Assembly (NCBI RefSeq): GCF_021155765.1
Contig: NC_060107.1
Coordinates: 16,850,501-16,914,500 of the forward strand
DNA length: 64,000 nucleotides
Reading direction: 5' to 3'
From: Diprion similis
Taxonomy: Eukaryota; Arthropoda; Insecta; Hymenoptera; Diprionidae
Positions within the stretch are counted from its first letter, which is position 1. Every line of letters starts with the position of its first letter. The notes below the pieces were generated by a model. It searched no databases and was not told the origin of the DNA. It was given only the letters and a program-made list of their open reading frames with translations. Position numbers and translations under genes: made by a program. Positions 61,235 through 64,000 of the stretch are shown here, piece by piece.

Positions 61235-63704
61235 TCACGGCATTAATCTCCCATATTCAGAAAACAAATGACTTTTCTTTATCGTATCTAAAATTTTTGA
61301 AGCGTAATGGTACCTGTAATTAGTAAATAAAGATGTGTGACTAAAGTCTGTTTTTCATCTTCAGTGTCTGCTATGTATCGGAGTATCTGAATTTAGTACT
61401 AACCAATTTTTTTCAGTCAACACGGTTGAGGTCATGTTGTTACGTGATACACCATGTATTCTCATACGCAATTTTTCTGATATTTTTTCTGCACTATCAT
61501 GAACGATCGTGCCATCTGAAACAATTGATTAAATAAAAACACTTTTCTGATTGAAAATTAGTGAAACCAGGAAACTGTGTACAACATTGATGCAAAATGC
61601 AAATACGAATCGTTTCTGGTTTCATTTGAATTGGATTTTTACCTTCGTTTGTGATTTCTGGTATAAGGAATAAATTTAGTTGTCCGTCAACCACAGATGA
61701 AGCCATATTTAATCCACTGTGTGTCAGCAGTCTAGAGTTTATAAATACTTTGTTATAAAAGTCCTGGAAATTGAGAACTAAAGTTTATTATTTGTGCAAA
61801 ATGTTTGCGGAAATGATATTTCTTTGATAAGATATAATCCTCTAGTGCCTGGAAATACAAGCTCTGATTTCAGAGATTTAGAGATTTTGTCTAAAAAAAT
61901 CCGTGGCTACTAATTACTAAATCTATCTTACTTTGATCATGTTCATAGAATCGGGCATGAAATCCTGTAACTCAGCTTTATTGTGCAGAAAGAGAATGTG
62001 TGGATAATATTCGACAAAGTCTTGATCCATAGCAGACGCCGAAGAAGGTTTCAGCATCTCGGCAGTTTGAATGAATCTGAAACATGGCGAATAAAGTAAA
62101 CAAGTAAAATAAAGTGCCTAGTTAATATGAATTGGATAAATTCAGCCGTCAGAAAGTAAATACCTGATTAAATTGGGATCTACAAACCAGTCCTGAATGA
62201 ATATTACAACGTGACAAACGGATAGCAGAAACGATGTCAACTGTAAGGATTGAAGTTCCACGTTATTTTCTATGTTCGCAAAATCGTTGGTATTTTTTTT
62301 TTGCTCGTATAATCCAGAGTGATCAAGTGCCACTCCAGATAATATAGGCTGAGTGTCCAAGTAGATAACTCGGTTTTTAGTCACATAGAAATCTATGCCA
62401 GACGTGCAATTCGAGCCACTTTCGTGATGCGACAACGTTTGTGTTGGAAAAACATCAGACCTGAAAATAGGTAATATGTGATTAATCAGTTAAAAGCAAA
62501 GGTTCTATGTATTATAATCTTGTTCATTAATGTCAGTATGTTGAAATGGTGTGAAGCAATCGATCTCTACAAAATCTCTGAGTAACAAAAACTCTTTAAA
62601 TGTGTTAAAGTTACATGTAATTGGAGGTCAACAATGACATTATTGTAGACTTTCCTACTCCTCTCGTCCCGACGCATCCAACAACCAGGAAATCCTGTTG
62701 ATCGTATAAAAAATCTAAAGGAGTTTCCAAAAGTTGCATTCCTTCATCTAAGAACTTGATGGCGTGTGTCATTTCAAGGAGGGTAGGAAGTGGCGGTCGA
62801 GCTGAAGAAATTGTATGACATAATGAATAAACTCGTTTTATGGGACTATAAACGAGATGGCTGCAAAAGTGAGTGAATTTAGGGAATTTATACCTCAACA
62901 ACAAATTATTCATTTTGATTGGCATTTGTTTTTTTCAAAAGTATGTAGATGGCTCTTCATTTGCATCTTTTTTTCATTACAATCAATCGATGGAAAGTAT
63001 TGTTTTTGAAAATATGTCACCCATTTCGCACGGTAACTTGGTTTGCAGTCTCCACACTATATCAATAAACGGCTCTACCAATTTACTTCAAATTTAGAAA
63101 CAGTATTCTCAGATAGTTGATCTTTCTTTTGTTTGAATGCTGCTTCCAAATTCGAAAAAATCAATTGAGCCGTTTGAGATTGAGCAACAAATAATTTGTT
63201 GTTGAAATATAAATTTTCAAAATTTGCCCATTTTTTTAGCCATCTACTGATATTAACCTTTGCAGAAATTGATTCTGAGATCAATTCTAATTTTTATACT
63301 AATTCTTGATAATTTTTCTCTCTAGCTAGTTACATTGGTTGTCTCTGAATCAGTTTCTGCATTGTACCTGCTTAGGCGGGAGGTATTTAATACTTTAATT
63401 AAAGACTCACTATCTGCCAATTTAGATGAAGTATTAGATTGGTTTTCAGTATCTTTCCTGAAATAAACAAAATTACTTGGGTAATACCTTTGTAGAAATT
63501 TAGTTTTATAATCGCCAAATTGATCGCAAGAATTAATTACACATACTTGCTGCCATTTCGTTGACTCGGAGACACTGCACGGCTTTCTCCTTCTCGTGTT
63601 TTCAATATAAATGTCGGACGATCGATAACTTTGATCAGTGCTCTATTTTCACCTTCCTTATTCTCAGTATCTTTTGAAGCAGCAAGTGTTTTACGGGAAC
63701 TCAT
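61235..63704 (-). CDS. SMG9: SMG9, nonsense-mediated decay factor
   Basis: Eight minus-strand exons: 63704-63547, 63457-63411, 62801-62615, 62460-62164, 62076-61932, 61763-61643, 61515-61404 and 61313-61235, giving 381 residues. The N-terminus (MSSRKTLAASKDTENKEGEN) is polar and disordered. The G-like domain begins near residue 100 with DFLVVGCVGTRGVGKSTIMS; residues 113-120 form a full Walker A (GTRGVGKS). Then come SGIDFYVTKNRVIYLDTQPI, CHVVIFIQDWF, FIQTAEMLKPS and YYPHILFLHNKAE. It ends TVLTEKNWYHYASKI and SEYGRLM, matching the vertebrate end. SMG9 pairs with SMG8 and restrains the SMG1 kinase that phosphorylates UPF1. For exon 2 the donor GTGAGT at 63410 was chosen because it alone gives the right phase into the next exon. 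The protein is shorter than the vertebrate one in the N-terminal linker. Confidence 0.93.
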
Positions 63705-64000
63705 GTTTGCTTTAAATTTTCACCACGGTTTCACCTGATTGCAAAACGTTAAGGATGATAAGGCTGAAAAGAAATTAGCATAAAATTTGTTATTTGAAAC
63801 GACTATTTGTTCGGATAGGTTAAGAAATATTTGTGCAACCACCTGTACGATTAATCATAAAGAAATGTGATAGCTATTTGTACGGTTTCAGGTAAATTTT
63901 ATGAATTTTATTGATTTCATTTCGTGAATATACAGTCACACCGCCGTTACGAAAATTAATAATTTCTCGAGGAAACTACCCTACCGATACGTACATGTTT
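63705..64000. other. 5' flank of SMG9
   Basis: Short AT-rich sequence containing the likely SMG9 promoter. No further gene is visible before the window ends. Confidence 0.4.

Noticed and set aside
63075-63284. Extra SMG9 coding exon
   Set aside because: The frame looks plausible as protein, but its acceptor phase does not fit, and the strong GTGAGT donor at 63410 joins 62801 in phase without it.

Overview
The window is nuclear DNA of an insect, most probably a hymenopteran. The evidence is AT-rich sequence, short GT-AG introns in conserved animal genes, a Chk1 gene with an insect miR-9/79/306 cluster in one intron, and a dense load of degenerate transposons. Exon limits below were worked out by hand from splice-site phase and family similarity. 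No database was searched.

Layout. 1-5.4 kb: repeats, one frame-broken coding remnant (about 1824-2589) and intergenic DNA. 5.4-12.4 kb: an 11-exon plus-strand gene for an EF-hand and coiled-coil centrosomal protein of the ninein/Bsg25D type. 16.4-18.2 kb: ribosomal protein S7 on the minus strand, with a separate 5'-TOP leader exon. 18.5-22.4 kb: repeat-rich block with a PIF/Harbinger-type transposase fragment and a partly inverted satellite. 22.6-23.3 kb: RBM7-like RRM protein. 23.7-24.5 kb: 829-bp foldback element with a perfect 9-bp target duplication. 25.4-27.2 kb: dead non-LTR retrotransposon interrupted by a TTAA MITE. 27.9-30.4 kb: five-exon TPR gene resembling IFIT proteins (minus). 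31.9-35 kb: nested transposons, namely a LINE 3' end split by a second TTAA MITE and by an internally deleted P element with an 8-bp duplication. 35.9-43.8 kb: Chk1/grapes (plus) with three microRNA hairpins in intron 4. 44.8-47.9 kb: NIPP1/PPP1R8 (minus). 50.8-54.4 kb: aspartylglucosaminidase (minus). 54.6-60 kb: repeats. 60.3-60.8 kb: NC2-beta/Dr1 (plus). 61.2-63.7 kb: SMG9 (minus).

The host genes are housekeeping or cell-cycle functions (centrosome, translation, nuclear RNA turnover, DNA-damage checkpoint, PP1 regulation, lysosomal glycoprotein breakdown, TBP repression, nonsense-mediated decay). They are independent transcription units. Chk1/NIPP1 and Dr1/SMG9 are convergent pairs.

The points most worth a second look are the intronic miR-306/79/9 cluster, whose last member carries the canonical miR-9a 5p sequence; the IFIT-like gene; the nested P element with its own target duplication; the foldback element; and a repeat module present in inverted orientation on both sides of the aspartylglucosaminidase gene.
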